Shown here: piece by piece, positions 12,866 to 24,415 of the stretch
Position numbering within the stretch: position 1 is the first letter of the stretch
How the letters are laid out: every line of letters starts with the position of its first letter
Assembly: GCA_002104895.1 (NCBI GenBank)
Contig: MCFG01000126.1
Location: 62,001-126,000 of the forward strand
Source: Anaeromyces robustus
Lineage: Eukaryota; Neocallimastigomycota; Neocallimastigomycetes; Neocallimastigales; Neocallimastigaceae
DNA: 64,000 bases
Reading direction: 5' to 3'
Notes under the pieces: model-generated
Database searches by the model: none
Told to the model about the DNA's origin: nothing
What the model saw: the letters and a program-made list of their open reading frames with translations, nothing else
Program-made: the position numbers and the translations under genes

Positions 12866-15823
12866 ATGCAGTCACAAACTATTTCAGTACCTGTAGTTTT
12901 TTCTCAAGTAAATTTTTCTGTAGGAAAAATTGCACGTCAAAAATCATCAGCAAATCCAGAGAAATCAGTAACAACAACTTCATCGTCATCATATAGTAAC
13001 CCACCAGTTCAAACATACTATAGGACATATGGTAATAATAGTTCACAATCTGTATTTATGTCAGTTTCATCTTCTGGAAAAAGAATGGTGACGACAAAAA
13101 CCACCAGAATTAATAATAATAGTAATCAAATAACCTCATCCTATTTCACTAAATCAACATCAAGTCATACTAATACTAATACTAACACTAAAAATGATAA
13201 TAATCTTGATGTATCGTTTCTTCTTTCTCTTTTTTCACTTTCTTTTAAATATATCTTTATAATTACAGCAAATGTTATCGACAAATTAATATTTATCGTA
13301 ATAAATCCAGTTGAAACGTTTATCTACCTTAGCGATAGAATAACTGAAATAAGGTTGATGAAACGTAAAATTGATGAATTAACATATGAAAGAGATAAAC
13401 TTGAACAACAAGGAGACCAATTAATGGCTCAACTAACTTCAGTACGTATTTCAAATCGTTGTATTGAAACAAGTTATAAAGCTATGAAACAAAAACGTGA
13501 TATTTTAAAGGATACTTTAAAAGCCCTTCAAAATGAAATTCAACGTGAACGTGAATCAAGATATGTAGTTGAAAAATGTCATAATGAGCGAATAGAAAAA
13601 TTAGAATTTGAATTAGATATGAAAGATCAAGAAATTATAAAATATGAGGATAAAGAAAGATTATTAAAGAAGAAAATTCATAAACTACAAAAGAAAATAA
13701 AACAAGCTTCATCTTCTAAAGGTAAAGCTTCCTCAAACTTAAGTTTACCTACATTTTCTCTTCAAAATTTTGACACTTTTACTTTTGATGATTCAATACC
13801 ATCAGTTAATGATAAAGATAATAAAGCAAAAGAATCAGTTCAAAAACAGAATTCAAATGATAATCAATCAGAAGATTTATATTATAGTAGTGAAGATGAA
13901 AATTTTATATTTGCTAAAGATTCTGATGCTGAATCTTGTAGTGATTCAAATTTAGAATCAGAGTCAGAGTCAGATTCAGAGTCAGACTCAGATTCTAATG
14001 TGAGTACTGATTCTAATTCAGAATTTGATTCAGAATCAGATATCGATATAGAAGCAGTTTGTATAACGCAACGTGAAATTCCAAAAGATTCTATTTATTA
14101 TAATTTTGCAAGACGTCAGGCAGATACCATGGAAGAAGATGAAGAAGATGATGAATTAGAATTAAATGGAAAAACTGAACAAAATCCATTATATATCTTA
14201 CGTCAAGAAGCATATAATTGTTTATATCAATCTATTGTTTCTGAATTATGTACTTCATCCATTCTTATGGATTTAGATGTAAAAATGGATAAAAAGAATT
14301 TTACATCATATACTTGCATAAGTATAATATTAGAAGCATTAATTCATTATTTAGAAGTTAAAGATCAATTAATGAATAATGAAGCCATTGAGAATTTATT
14401 TATACGGTATCGTCCATTAATTCTTAATTATACCGATACGGAAGAAGATCAAATGAATCTTTTAGTTTCATTAGAGTATATTTGTATAGAAAATTCTGTA
14501 CGTCTTCAACAACATCTTAGAATTTTGATGGCTATATATAAATTAGAACTTGTTGATCCACAATCCATTTTAAAATGGTATCATCTTATACCAGACTCTG
14601 AGGAAACAAATAATCATGGAACATGTCCAATGACTCCGTCGATTAATTGTGTACTTCCAAAATTACCTTTACATCATAACAGTAATTCAAATCTTAAAAT
14701 AGCGATTAAAAATCATATGGAAAATGATGGCAGTAAATGTATTGGTCAAATGATTGATGGACATTATGCTACTAAGGCTGATCCTTCTTCATTGAATGAA
14801 CATACTACGATTCATTTAACAAGAAGTAATAGTTATGGTGGTAATGATGTTTACAATAATAATACCAAGAAATCTACTGAAAATGATTTATTAGGAGAAT
14901 CAGTATCAGAAACAAATAATGAAATGGAACAAATAAATAAAACAAAAACAAAAACAACAAAATCTAAAACCAATAATAGTCATGGAGGTCGTAGTGGTCA
15001 TGCTAGAACTGCTTCAGGATCCTCTATGCCTATTTCAGTTGTTCGTAGAAGAAGATCCATGAGTAATATTTCTGATTCTGGTAGTCATGAAATTTATTAT
15101 ATAGGATTAAGAAAGAATATAAGAGAATTAGCAAAAATATTTGCATTATGGTTAGAAAGTAAAGTAAATTCTTCCTCAGATGAAGAAAGTATTTTGGATA
15201 ACATGAGTATGAGTCAAGATCTTGAAGATGAAGATTCAGAAGAAAGTGAAAATGAATTAAGAAGACTTCATCGTAAACTTTTAAGTGATGAAGATACTTC
15301 ATATGATACTAATTCTAATTCTATAGGTGAAGATGGTGATGACCTAAGTGATTTAATTTCTATAAGTTCTTCAAATTATAGTAGTAGTAATGGATATTTA
15401 TCTCCATTAACTCCTATTACTCAAACTTCGGTTAAAAAATGTAAAAAAGTAACTTTTAATTTAAGTCATATGAATGAAAAGGATGAAGATGAAACAGTAC
15501 ATAATGAAGACAATAAAAAAATAAAACTTGATAAAAATTGTCCACTTTTAGCTTGTCTTGAAAATAATCCTTTAAATAATTGTATTAATTTTGATTTTGA
15601 TACCATGGACGATGAGGATGAAAGTGACGATAGTGAAAGTGGAGAAGAAATCATTGAAGAAGTTGAAGAAGTTATTGAAGAAGAAGTTGTTGAAGAAATT
15701 ATAGAAGAATTTACAGATGAGGAAGATAATTTAAATAATGAAGACGATGAAAGTGTAACTATCGTTGAAGAAAAAGAAGAAGTTATTGATGAAGTTGTAA
15801 AATGTATAAAAGTAACATGCTAG
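12866..15823 (+). CDS. Membrane-anchored coiled-coil, W2-like domain protein with KVTF motif
   Basis: Intronless, 985 residues; I know no named orthologue. Layout: Ser/Thr/Asn-rich N-terminus (1-110); hydrophobic stretch at about 115-154 (one or two membrane helices or a hairpin); charged coiled coil at about 158-280; Ser/Asp/Glu acidic run (355-396); helical domain at about 441-577; basic low-complexity linker; a helix at 747-775 (ELAKIFALWLESKVNSSSDE); KKVTF (860-864); and an extremely acidic Glu/Val/Ile tail. The helical block (LFIRYRPLILNYTDTEEDQ, then QQHLRILMAIYKLELVDPQS followed by ILKWY) reads like the W2 fold of eIF2B-epsilon/eIF5, and the Trp-Leu helix followed by acidic residues looks like its last AA-box displaced by an insertion. 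KVTF fits the RVxF docking motif for PP1. W2 and PP1 roles are inference from pattern only. ATG chosen as the first in an open frame following TTTAATATAGAAAA; a spliced 5' UTR ending at that AG is possible. Confidence 0.85.
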   Translation: MQSQTISVPVVFSQVNFSVGKIARQKSSANPEKSVTTTSSSSYSNPPVQTYYRTYGNNSSQSVFMSVSSSGKRMVTTKTTRINNNSNQITSSYFTKSTSSHTNTNTNTKNDNNLDVSFLLSLFSLSFKYIFIITANVIDKLIFIVINPVETFIYLSDRITEIRLMKRKIDELTYERDKLEQQGDQLMAQLTSVRISNRCIETSYKAMKQKRDILKDTLKALQNEIQRERESRYVVEKCHNERIEKLEFELDMKDQEIIKYEDKERLLKKKIHKLQKKIKQASSSKGKASSNLSLPTFSLQNFDTFTFDDSIPSVNDKDNKAKESVQKQNSNDNQSEDLYYSSEDENFIFAKDSDAESCSDSNLESESESDSESDSDSNVSTDSNSEFDSESDIDIEAVCITQREIPKDSIYYNFARRQADTMEEDEEDDELELNGKTEQNPLYILRQEAYNCLYQSIVSELCTSSILMDLDVKMDKKNFTSYTCISIILEALIHYLEVKDQLMNNEAIENLFIRYRPLILNYTDTEEDQMNLLVSLEYICIENSVRLQQHLRILMAIYKLELVDPQSILKWYHLIPDSEETNNHGTCPMTPSINCVLPKLPLHHNSNSNLKIAIKNHMENDGSKCIGQMIDGHYATKADPSSLNEHTTIHLTRSNSYGGNDVYNNNTKKSTENDLLGESVSETNNEMEQINKTKTKTTKSKTNNSHGGRSGHARTASGSSMPISVVRRRRSMSNISDSGSHEIYYIGLRKNIRELAKIFALWLESKVNSSSDEESILDNMSMSQDLEDEDSEESENELRRLHRKLLSDEDTSYDTNSNSIGEDGDDLSDLISISSSNYSSSNGYLSPLTPITQTSVKKCKKVTFNLSHMNEKDEDETVHNEDNKKIKLDKNCPLLACLENNPLNNCINFDFDTMDDEDESDDSESGEEIIEEVEEVIEEEVVEEIIEEFTDEEDNLNNEDDESVTIVEEKEEVIDEVVKCIKVTC

Positions 15824-16108
15824 AGATAAATTATATTTTATATATATGTTAGATTTTTTTTTCTGGAAAAAAAAAACATTTTTTTAATTTCTTATTATTA
15901 TTTAATAATATATCCTTTTTTTTTTTTTTTTTTTTATTATTTTATTATCAATTCTTTTTTTTTTTTTTATAATTTTATACTTTTTTTATTAATTTAACAA
16001 TAAAGAATGAGAAATAAGTGAAATAAATAAATAAAAAAAAAAAGAAAAAAAAAAGGAACAAAATCAAACATAATTAGAACAAAACAAACAATAATAATAA
16101 TAATAACA

Positions 16109-16110
<2 letters not shown>

Positions 16111-16154
<44 letters not shown>
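16111..16154 (+). repeat. Uninterrupted poly-A tract, 44 nt
   Basis: A single unbroken A run about 290 bp after the stop codon at 15823, next to an (AAT)n stretch. It could be the A-tail of a degraded retroposed sequence, but no body or target duplication is evident; slippage is the simpler explanation. Confidence 0.9.
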
Positions 16155-16156
<2 letters not shown>

Positions 16157-16490
16157 AATAAAAGAAATAAAATAAAAATTTATAAAGTTATAAATTTGAA
16201 ATTTAATATATTATTTTTGAATTGAAAAAACAATTTAAAAAAAAAAAAAAAATCAATAAAAATAATAAAATAAAATAAAAATACAATAATAAAAATTTTG
16301 ATAAATCATTAGTATTTTTAAATAATTAATTAATATTTCATATCAAAACAAAATTTATTAATTTATATTTAATATTTTATTATCTTTTACTTTTTTTTTT
16401 TTTTTTTTTTTTTTATGAATATTATGAATGGTTAATATATAATAAAAATACAAACTAATTAAAATTTAATACTATAAATATATATAAAAG

Positions 16491-16521
<31 letters not shown>

Positions 16522-18304
16522 AAAAAGAAAAAAATACAAGCAATACAAGTCAAATTTTAAAATTAATTTTATATTAATAACCCTAAAAAAAAAAAAAAAG
16601 AAAAGAACAGAAACAAAACAAAAACATTAAAAAAAAAAAATTTATTATTAACATTTACAATATTAATTTAAGCAAACAAAACAAACATATAAATATATAT
16701 ACAATAAACTTTTTTTTTTTTTTTTTTTCTATTTTAATTATATAAATTAGAAAAAGAAAAAAAAAAAAAAAAGAGGTTTATTATTCATTTTTATAAAATA
16801 AATATATACTTTATATATATATTTATATCTTTATATATATATATTATTATTATTTTATATATAAATATAAATATTTTTTTTTATTAAATTCTTTTTAATT
16901 TATATTTTTTTAAAATATACTTTTTTAAATTCATATATATAATTTTTTTTTTTAAAAAAAAAAAAAAAAGAAAAAAAAACACTAATCATTCAAACTATAT
17001 TATAATTACCATTATTAAATCATAATTATCATATAATTATCATATATAAAATATCATTTTTTTTTTGTTATTATAATTAATAACAAAACAATATAAATCT
17101 AAAAAAAAAAAAAAAAAAAAATAGGAAAGAAAAAAGAAGAGAAAATCAAAAAATAACAGGAGAAAAAAAAAAAATGAAATGAAATGAATAAATTCATAAA
17201 AATTTACGATAGAAAAAAGAAAATTATATTTTATATATAAATGAAAAACATTCAAAATTGAATATCATATTTTTCATTTCATTTCAATACTTTTTTTTTT
17301 TTCTTGTATATTATCATTAAAAATGTAATTTTAATTAATACAAATTAATATAAAAAGAATAATAAAAAAAATTAATAATAATAAAAAAATAATAAAAATA
17401 TAAATATAAAATAAAAAATTAAGATTAATAATATAAAAGAATAAATAACTATAAAAAAAAATTATTATTAAAAATTATAAATATATACATAGATATAATT
17501 TATAAATATTAAGTATATCATTTAAAAAAAAAAAAAAAAGAAAAAGAAAAAGAAAATAGTAATATTAAACAAAAAACAAAAAAACAAAAAAAAACGAATT
17601 AATGAAATCAAATTAATTAATTAATAAATAATCAAATAATCATTTTAAATTTTGAATCATAAAAGAAAAAAGGAAGAAGAAGAAAAAAGAAAAAAAAAGA
17701 AAAGAAAAAAAAAAAAAGATATTAGAAGAAACTTCAAAGTAAAAAAAAAATTTTTTTTTTTTTTAGTTTTTAATATTTTTTTTAAGCGCATTTTCAAAAT
17801 CTAATTTCATAATGCAGTAAACATTCTATATATATTTATTATATATATTATAATATTTTATTTTCTATAATTTTTTAATTGACATTTTAATTAAGTTAGC
17901 ATCAACCCTTTGAATTTTCTTTATTCTTTTTATTATAAAATTTTTTTATATATTTTTTTATTTTTCTTTTAAATAGTTTTTTTTCTTTTCTTTCTTTTTA
18001 TGATTTAAAACGTTATATAGATGTGTTTTTTTTTTTATTATTATTTATTATATTAATTAATTATTTAGAAAAAAAAGTTTTTTTTTTATTAGAATTTATT
18101 TATTAATTTAACTAATCTAACTTATAAAAATAACAATTAAGTTGATTATAAAATTTTTAAATAAAATTATTTTTTTTTAAACAATTCTTTTTTTTTTTTT
18201 TTTTATTAGTAATAATAATAATAAATAAATAATAAATAATAATATTAATATTGATATTAATAATAATAAAAATAACAATAATAATAGCAATGATAATAAT
18301 AATA

Positions 18305-18352
<48 letters not shown>

Positions 18353-19375
18353 TAACAATAATAATAGCAATGATAATAATAACAATAATATAATAACTAA
18401 CAACCTCAAGCTAATCATAAAATATTAAATAATCAAAAAAAAAAAAAAGTAGGTATATTATATTTCTTTATAATGGTTAAAAAGTTTAAAGCTTAAACCA
18501 TTATTTATAAATATAAATATATCTTTATATTAACAAATTTATATTTATCATAATTATTAAATATTAAATATCCTACACATACATATATATTATTCAATAA
18601 TAAAAACAAAAATTAAAATAAAAAATATTTATATAGAATTCATTATATAGTAACAATTTATATAGAATATAGAATATAATATATTATTAACCAAAAAAAA
18701 ATATAGCAAAATAACATAATGAAGTATTATATAATATATATATATATAATATAAAAATATAATTATGATTAATAATAATATTAATAATATATATATATAA
18801 TAAAAAAAACAAAATAAAATAAAATAAAAAATAAAACTTCATTATAATATTGTTATAAAAAAATTATTTTAAAAAAAAAAATATTAATATTAAAAGAAAT
18901 ATACAATAATAAAATTATTTTTTTTCAAAAAGAATATAAAACAAACATAAAAAAAAAAAAAGTTATCAATATGAAAAACGCATATCAATTTAATATATAG
19001 AATTTAATAAGTAGAATATAATAAAATAATAAAATAAAGTAATAAAATAAAGCAATAAAATAATGAAATAAAATAAAATTGATTTTTTTTTTTTAATTTT
19101 CAATTTTTTTTTCTTTTTTTTCTTTTTTGTTTTAGTTTTCTTCAACAATATTGTGGAAAATTAAAATATTTAAAAAAAGGGTAACATTCTTCAATTTTCA
19201 TATTATATTCAGCTTCATCTGTCAATTTTTATAAATTAATTCTCTTTTTTTATTTTACAAAACTTTATCCCATAGTTATAATTAATTAATGTGTTTATTG
19301 TTCATAAAAATTAATAAATTATTAAATCATTTAGTATCTTTAATAAAATTTCTTGGATTATTTTAATATTATATA

Positions 19376-19415
19376 TTGTTCCATTTTTAATAAGATTAAA
19401 TTAAAAATGGAACAA
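19376..19415. repeat. Perfect 16-bp inverted repeat (hairpin)
   Basis: TTGTTCCATTTTTAAT (19376-19391) and its exact reverse complement ATTAAAAATGGAACAA (19400-19415) flank an 8-nt loop. The GTTCC/GGAAC bases make chance pairing unlikely in this A/T background. Confidence 0.85.
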
Positions 19416-20953
19416 ACTTTACATTGATTTTAAAACATATATATATATATATAAAATAGATTTAAAAAAAAATAAATAAATAGCACGTATACTTTTTATT
19501 GTTTTCTTTTATAAATTTATTTATTTATTATTTATTTATTTATTTATTAATTAATGAAATTTATATTTATAATAATAATATTTATTATTATTATTATTAT
19601 TATCATGTTTTTTTTAATAAACTCTTTAAGTATTATCGTATTATCAATTCAATATTTGTGTAAATAATAAAGAATTTAATTAATTGTAATATATTAAATA
19701 ATATAAACCAAATGATTTTAATATTAACTATAATATAATATTCCAACATATATTTTAATATTATGTAAATTATATATACAATAAATATTAATTTAACTTG
19801 GGAAGATCCTTAAAAAATTATTATATTATATTATTTTATATAATATAAGCTGTCCTTAAAAAACTGTATATATTAAATAAAGAAAAAAATAATTTTAATA
19901 TCTCTTTTATATATATAAAATATTTCTTCTTTTATGGAAATTAATAAACCTTATTTAATAATAAATAAATAAAATAAAACCTTATTTAATATAAAAATAT
20001 ATTAAATTTTTTTTTTTTTACTTTTACTTTAAAGGTAAATAAAAAAAAATGAATATTTTTAATAAAAAAAAATGAATATTAATATTATGATAGTATATTT
20101 TAAAATATATATATAACATTTAGTATAAGAAAAAAAATAATAAATAATTTAATAAATAATAAACTTTATTTAATAATAAATAAATTAAAACGATAGATTA
20201 CAAAATTGTTATTAGTATCAAATGTTGATTTTTTTTTTTTAATTTATTTTAATATAAAATTTTAAAAAATTTAATAATTGATTAAATTTATTATCAAATT
20301 AAATTCTTCAATATTAATTAAACTATATATGAAAATAAATCCTATTGGTAAATTGGGTTAATATTAAACTTTAATTATTAATTATTTATAGTAAATTATA
20401 AGGGTAAAAAACATGATTTGCAACGATCATTTTTTTTTGAATGATAATGAGTAATAGATAATAGTAAATATATAAATTATTTAATAAATACCTTACATAA
20501 TATTATAAATCTAATCATATATGAAAATTTTTATTATTTCACACTGTATAATAATAATAATTAATAATTAATAATTATTATTATTATTATGATTATATTC
20601 AATTTATTTATTAAAAAAAAATTAGTTTAAAAAATAATATAAATAGTTTAAAAAGTCTTCCAAATTTATTAAATTTTTATTATTTTTTTTCTTCAATTTT
20701 GTTTGTTTTTTTTTCTTTTTTATTTTTCTAAATATTTTATAACTTCGCATTATCATTTTTTCATTAATCAACATAAAACACAAACAAATTAACAATATAC
20801 ACGAAAAAAAATAAAATAAAATAAAATAAAAATATATAAAAAAAAATAGAAAAAAAAATATAAAAAAAAAAAGTAACAAAAATAAAAAATATTAAAATAA
20901 ATCTTTAATATATATATATAAAATAAAAATTTAAAAAAAAAAAAAGATCAAAA

Positions 20954-22579
20954 ATGAGAGCAAATATAGCTATTACTGCAATTTTAACAACTGCATTATC
21001 TTTTGTTTCAAAAACATGGGCTGCACCAGATCCAAATTTCCATATTTATTTAGCTTTTGGTCAATCTAATATGCAAGGTGCAGGTCAAATTGAAAATCAA
21101 GATAAAACCGTTGATAAACGTTTTCAAATGATTGCTACAGCTGCTGGATGTAATAATCGTAGAGTTGGTGAATGGTATGATGCTATTCCACCACTTGCTC
21201 ATTGTGGTGGTGGTTTAGGTCCAGTTGATTATTTTGGTCGTACTTTAGTTAAAAAATTACCAGAACAAATTAAAGTTGGTGTAGCTGTTGTAGCTGTTGC
21301 TGGTTGTGATATTCAACTTTTTGAAAAGAATAATTATAGAAGTTATAATATGGCAGATTGGATGAAAGGTATTGTTGATTCTTATGGTGGTAATCCATAT
21401 GGTCGTTTAATTGATATGGGTAAAAAAGCTCAACAAGTTGGTGTTATTAAAGGTATACTTCTTCATCAAGGTGAAACTAATAATGGACAAAGTGATTGGC
21501 CAAATCGTGTTAAAGCTATTTATGAAGATATTCTTAAAGATTTAAGTTTAAAAGCTGAAGAAGTCCCACTTCTTGTTGGTGAAACAGTTGATTCTGATTC
21601 TGGTGGTGTTTGTGGTTATCATAATAGTGTTATTGCTAGAATTCCACAAGTTATTAAGAATGGTCATGTTATTTCTTCTAAAGGTTTAGGACAACAAGGA
21701 GATGGTCTTCACTTTACCTCTGCTGCTTATCGTACTTTTGGTGAACGTTATGCTGATACTATGTTAAAACTTCTTGGTAATGTTCAACCTGTTGAAGGTG
21801 GTGATTCAGGTAATAATAATCAAGATCCTACTACTACTACTCCACAATCTGGTAATGTTTCTGATGGATGGTATTATATTAAAAATCCAGCTTCTGGTAA
21901 ATATCTTGCTGTTAGAAATGGTATTGGTGCTGATGCTCAAAATGTTGAAATTAGTTCCACAAAACAAAAATGGAAGATTTCAAATAATGATGATGGTACT
22001 GTTTTAATTATTAGTGAACTTGGAGATTATGCTTTAGATGTTAGTGCTGGTAGTAGTAATAATGGAGCTAATATTCAAATTTATTCCGCCTATGGTGGTG
22101 AAGCTCAAAGATTTATTATTAGAGAAACTTATACCTCAGGAAATTATGTTATTACTACTAAAGTTACTAATGGTAGTAGAGCTCTTGATGTTGAAGGTAA
22201 TAAAACTGCAGAAGGTACAAATATATGTCAATGGGATGATGGTGAAAAATCTAATCAAATTTGGACTCTTGAAGCTATTGGTGGTCAACAACAAGAACAA
22301 CCACAAACTGCTACATGTTGGTCTAGTGCTATGGGTTATTCATGTTGTAAATCATGTGATAGTTTCAATTACAAAGATAATGATGGTGAATGGGGTATAG
22401 AAAATGATGCCTGGTGTGGTATTCCAAAAGAATGTTCTAATAATGGTGCTACTACTTGTAAAGGTGCTTTAGGTTATCCATGTTGTAAATCTACATGTAA
22501 TGTTTACTCATCTGATGAAAGTGGTCAATGGGGTATTGAAGATAACAACTGGTGTTTAATTGATGCCTCTAAATGTTAA
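20954..22579 (+). CDS. Cellulosomal CE6/SASA acetyl (xylan) esterase with CBM13 and two fungal dockerins
   Basis: A secreted 541-residue enzyme predicted to remove acetyl groups from hemicellulose while docked on the fungal cellulosome. Signal peptide about 1-24 (ends TWAA). SASA/CE6 esterase domain 27-275: nucleophile Ser38 in FGQSNMQG, HQGE at 171-174, and Asp250/His253 in GDGLHF. After a Thr/Asn/Gly linker (280-303) comes a ricin-type beta-trefoil (CBM13) at about 304-440 with three QxW/F marks (QKW 338, QRF 385, QIW 435), then two Cys-rich fungal dockerins (about 454-494 and 501-541), each with the pattern C..A.GY.CC...C and a WGIE...WC core. Dockerins bind scaffoldins. The gene is intronless, unlike the receptor and PQ-loop genes nearby, and its codons favour GGT and GTT; a bacterial origin of the catalytic domain by transfer is plausible, as for many gut-fungal CAZymes. 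ATG follows an A-rich leader (GATCAAAA). Acetyl esterase family is confident; exact substrate is not. Confidence 0.95.
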   Translation: MRANIAITAILTTALSFVSKTWAAPDPNFHIYLAFGQSNMQGAGQIENQDKTVDKRFQMIATAAGCNNRRVGEWYDAIPPLAHCGGGLGPVDYFGRTLVKKLPEQIKVGVAVVAVAGCDIQLFEKNNYRSYNMADWMKGIVDSYGGNPYGRLIDMGKKAQQVGVIKGILLHQGETNNGQSDWPNRVKAIYEDILKDLSLKAEEVPLLVGETVDSDSGGVCGYHNSVIARIPQVIKNGHVISSKGLGQQGDGLHFTSAAYRTFGERYADTMLKLLGNVQPVEGGDSGNNNQDPTTTTPQSGNVSDGWYYIKNPASGKYLAVRNGIGADAQNVEISSTKQKWKISNNDDGTVLIISELGDYALDVSAGSSNNGANIQIYSAYGGEAQRFIIRETYTSGNYVITTKVTNGSRALDVEGNKTAEGTNICQWDDGEKSNQIWTLEAIGGQQQEQPQTATCWSSAMGYSCCKSCDSFNYKDNDGEWGIENDAWCGIPKECSNNGATTCKGALGYPCCKSTCNVYSSDESGQWGIEDNNWCLIDASKC

Positions 22580-23460
22580 ATTTTATAGAAAAAAAAAAAA
22601 AAAAAAAAATAAAATATTTTATTTTTATTTTTCTTTTTTTTTTTTTAACAATGATAGAATATATATATATTTTTTAAAACAAAGTAAAAAATATATATAT
22701 ATACACAAATATATACACAAATATATACACACCCAAATATTTATAGAAAAGAACAATATCGCCTATTATTAAATTTATATATATATATATAAAGTTTTCT
22801 AAGAAGTTATGATGTATTATATATGAAAAATAAAAAAAAATATATATATAAATATATAAACCTTTTTTTTTTTAATAATATTTTAAACTTATACACATAG
22901 AGTAGTTTAAAATTAAATAGAAAAGAAAAAAAAAAAGAAAGAAACAAAATAATTGTGAGGGTATTGATTATCCTAAAAATAAAAAAGAAAAAAGGATATT
23001 GATTATCTAAATAAACATAAATAAAATAAAGTTTTATAATAAAGTAAGATTATATTAATAATAAAAAAATTAAATTATTGATATTTTTTTTACTTCAAAG
23101 TGTATGTTGATTAGCAAAAAAAATTGATTTTTTTACCAAAAATAATAATACATATTAAAAAAAAAAAAAAAATTGAATAACGACAAAAAAAATAACAAAA
23201 AAAATAACAAAAAAATACTAAAAAAAAAAATTCGAAAAGCATCAAAAAATTATAATAAAAAATAAAAAAATAAAAAAAATAATAAAAAATAAAAAAAAAA
23301 AATAAATAAAAATAAAAATAAATAAAATTAAAAATTAAAATAAAAGTAAATATTAAAAAATAAAGTAATAAGAATTACTGTATTTTATTATCATTATTAT
23401 TATTATTATTATTTTTAAATTAATTTTATGAATACTTTTGTTTTGTCTTGTTTTCTTTTT

Positions 23461-23493
<33 letters not shown>

Positions 23494-23594
23494 TTAGTTA
23501 AATCTGTATATATATATATTACATTATTTATTAATAAAAATTATTATTATTATTATTTAATTAATTTTTTTTTTTTTTAAAGTTTACATTTAAT

Positions 23595-24040
23595 CCTTTA
23601 CTATTTATTTTATCTTTTATGTACTTGTAACTTATTTTACTTTACTATTTATTTTATCTTATATGTACTTGTAACTTATTCTACTTTACTATTTATTTTA
23701 TTTTATTTTATTTTATATGTACTTGTAACTTATTCTACTTTACTATTTATTTTATTTTATTTTATGTGTACTTGTAACTTATTCCACTTTACTATTTATT
23801 TTATTTTATTTTATTTTATATGTACTTGTAACTTATTCTACTTTACTATTTATTTTATTTTATTTTATTTTATTTTATTTTATATGTACTTGTAACTTAT
23901 TCTACTTTACTATTTATTTTATTTTATTTTATTTTATTTTATTTTATATGTACTTGTAACTTATTCTATTTTACTACTTATTTTAATTTATTTTATATGT
24001 ACTTGTAACATATTCTACTATACTATTTATTTTATTTTAT
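23595..24040 (+). repeat. Minisatellite, eight copies of a ~43-64-bp unit
   Basis: Each unit carries the conserved core TATGTACTTGTAACTTATTC then TACTTTACTATTTA, and ends in a variable number of TTTTA pentamers. GTACTTGTAA starts at about 23621, 23664, 23719, 23768, 23822, 23886, 23950 and 24000, so the period varies (43 to 64 bp) as the internal pentamer tract grows. Core sequences differ by only a few bases. A solitary inverted copy lies at 5323-5355. Confidence 0.95.
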
Positions 24041-24289
24041 CGTTATTTCATTTTATTTTAATATGCTTTATTTTATTTTAATATTAATATTAATATTAAT
24101 ACAGATTTATATTTTTTATAAATAAAAGAAAAAAATTAAAAGAAAAAAATTAAAAGAAAAAAGAAAAAAGAAAGAAAAATGAATTAAAATAAAATAAATT
24201 AATTATTTTTATTATTACTATTATTATTACTTTTTTATATCTTGTCTATTATTAACTAGTATTATATAGAGTATGATTAATTTATTAAT

Positions 24290-24415
24290 TTGTTTTTTTT
24301 TTTATTTTTTTATTTTTTATTTTATTTTATTTTTTATTTTATTTTTTATTTTATTTTTTATTTTATTTTTTATTTTATTTTATCTTATTTTATTTTATTT
24401 TATTTTATTTTATTT
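24290..24415 (+). repeat. (TTTTA)n / ATTTT microsatellite
   Basis: A long run of TTTTA and TTTTTTA units. The forward frame translates as a Phe/Tyr/Ile polymer and is not a gene. Confidence 0.9.

Larger units (their letters stand above)
15824..20953. other. Gene-poor intergenic region with long homopolymers
   Basis: No coding exon recognised. Content: poly-A/poly-T tracts (one of 44 nt at 16111), TAA runs near 18215-18375 with two copies of an AATAACAATAATAATAGCAA segment, TTTA runs near 19515, and the perfect hairpin at 19376-19415. Confidence 0.65.

Noticed and set aside
13770-13955. Alternative frames over the coiled-coil gene (also 15030-15302 and 15466-15654 minus)
   Set aside because: Low-complexity shadows of the acidic repeats in the real frame.
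16111-16154. Poly-A tract considered as the tail of a retroposon
   Set aside because: No element body or target duplication recognisable; other equally long tracts occur without any element.
21774-22400. Plus-strand +1 frames over the esterase CBM13/dockerin region
   Set aside because: Overlap a frame with clear domains; shadow frames made of Leu/Val-rich translation.
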